Below are positions 63,952 through 64,000 of a stretch of 64,000 nucleotides of DNA, piece after piece. Position 1 is the stretch's first letter. The number at the start of each line of letters is the position of its first letter. The position numbers and the translations under genes are program-made. The stretch spans positions 1 to 64,000 of the forward strand of contig NW_026570371.1 in assembly GCF_019649055.1 (NCBI RefSeq). The letters are read 5' to 3'. The notes under the pieces were generated by a model. The model was not told the DNA's origin. It worked only from the letters and a program-made list of their open reading frames with translations, and ran no database searches. Source of the DNA: Paramacrobiotus metropolitanus. Lineage: Eukaryota > Tardigrada > Eutardigrada > Parachela > Macrobiotidae.

Positions 63952-64000
63952 ATGTCTGCAGATACAGCGTAGATGTAAGATACACTTCTTTGTTAGGTCA

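Noticed and set aside
1-64000. tRNA, rRNA or CRISPR arrays
   Set aside because: No cloverleaf with a GTTCRA-type T arm, no rRNA-like conserved stretch and no regularly spaced identical repeats with unique spacers were found by eye.

Overview
The window is animal nuclear DNA of the gene-poor, repeat-littered kind. Genes have GT-AG introns in matched phases, there are clear metazoan protein families (receptor guanylate cyclase ectodomain, four-pass membrane protein, secreted Cys-rich proteins, C2H2 finger, hAT transposase), and several families of short inverted-repeat DNA transposons and LTR-element pieces are present. I cannot name the species. The odd secreted proteins and the divergent receptor guanylate cyclase would suit a small ecdysozoan such as a tardigrade, but that is a guess.

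Layout. (1) 1-9,100: a foreign-looking block unlike the rest. It is a purine-rich plus-strand coding run whose reading frame changes about every 0.3-1 kb. It encodes charged low-complexity proteins, a 115-residue domain repeated three times and winged-helix-like modules. The octamer AAAGGTCA occurs 25 times on the coding strand; immediately after the last stop codon (7,998) only its reverse complement, TGACCTTT, is frequent. The following 3' region also holds six stem-loops with conserved loops and differing but paired stems. (2) 9,100-26,300: mostly intergenic, with a minisatellite, four copies of one repeat family, two of another, a TA-flanked MITE, palindromes, two foldback elements, a decayed copy of the four-pass membrane gene, and a possible three-exon small Cys-rich peptide. 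(3) 26,312-34,178: one large gene model (7 exons, about 1,727 residues) with ten predicted helix-turn-helix units in two arrays of five, then repeated exon modules and C-terminal C2H2 fingers. (4) 34,700-42,720: foldback and MITE elements, a non-LTR retrotransposon tail, and a two-exon four-pass membrane gene with a PPxY tail on the minus strand. (5) 44,521-49,854: two tandem paralogous secreted Cys-rich proteins, one with repeated micro-exons. (6) 50,458-55,900: the ligand-binding, membrane and juxtamembrane parts of a receptor guanylate cyclase. Its exon 7 appears to start inside a MITE and its exon 8 is split by a young LTR element with identical 101-bp LTRs and only gag. (7) 56,400-60,400: a tandem repeat, a CRE/CCAAT/TATA promoter, and a very long Gag with a myristoylation-type start, cut off at its 3' end. 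(8) 60,997-63,940: an intact five-exon hAT-type transposase gene with a BED finger.

How things relate. The host genes here (membrane protein, secreted pair, receptor cyclase, HTH/zinc-finger gene) show no shared pathway. The window is mainly a record of duplication (whole genes, exons, domains) and transposon insertion. The strongest candidate for something undescribed is the 1-9.1 kb element with its strand-oriented octamer and hairpin array. The second is the ten-HTH protein.
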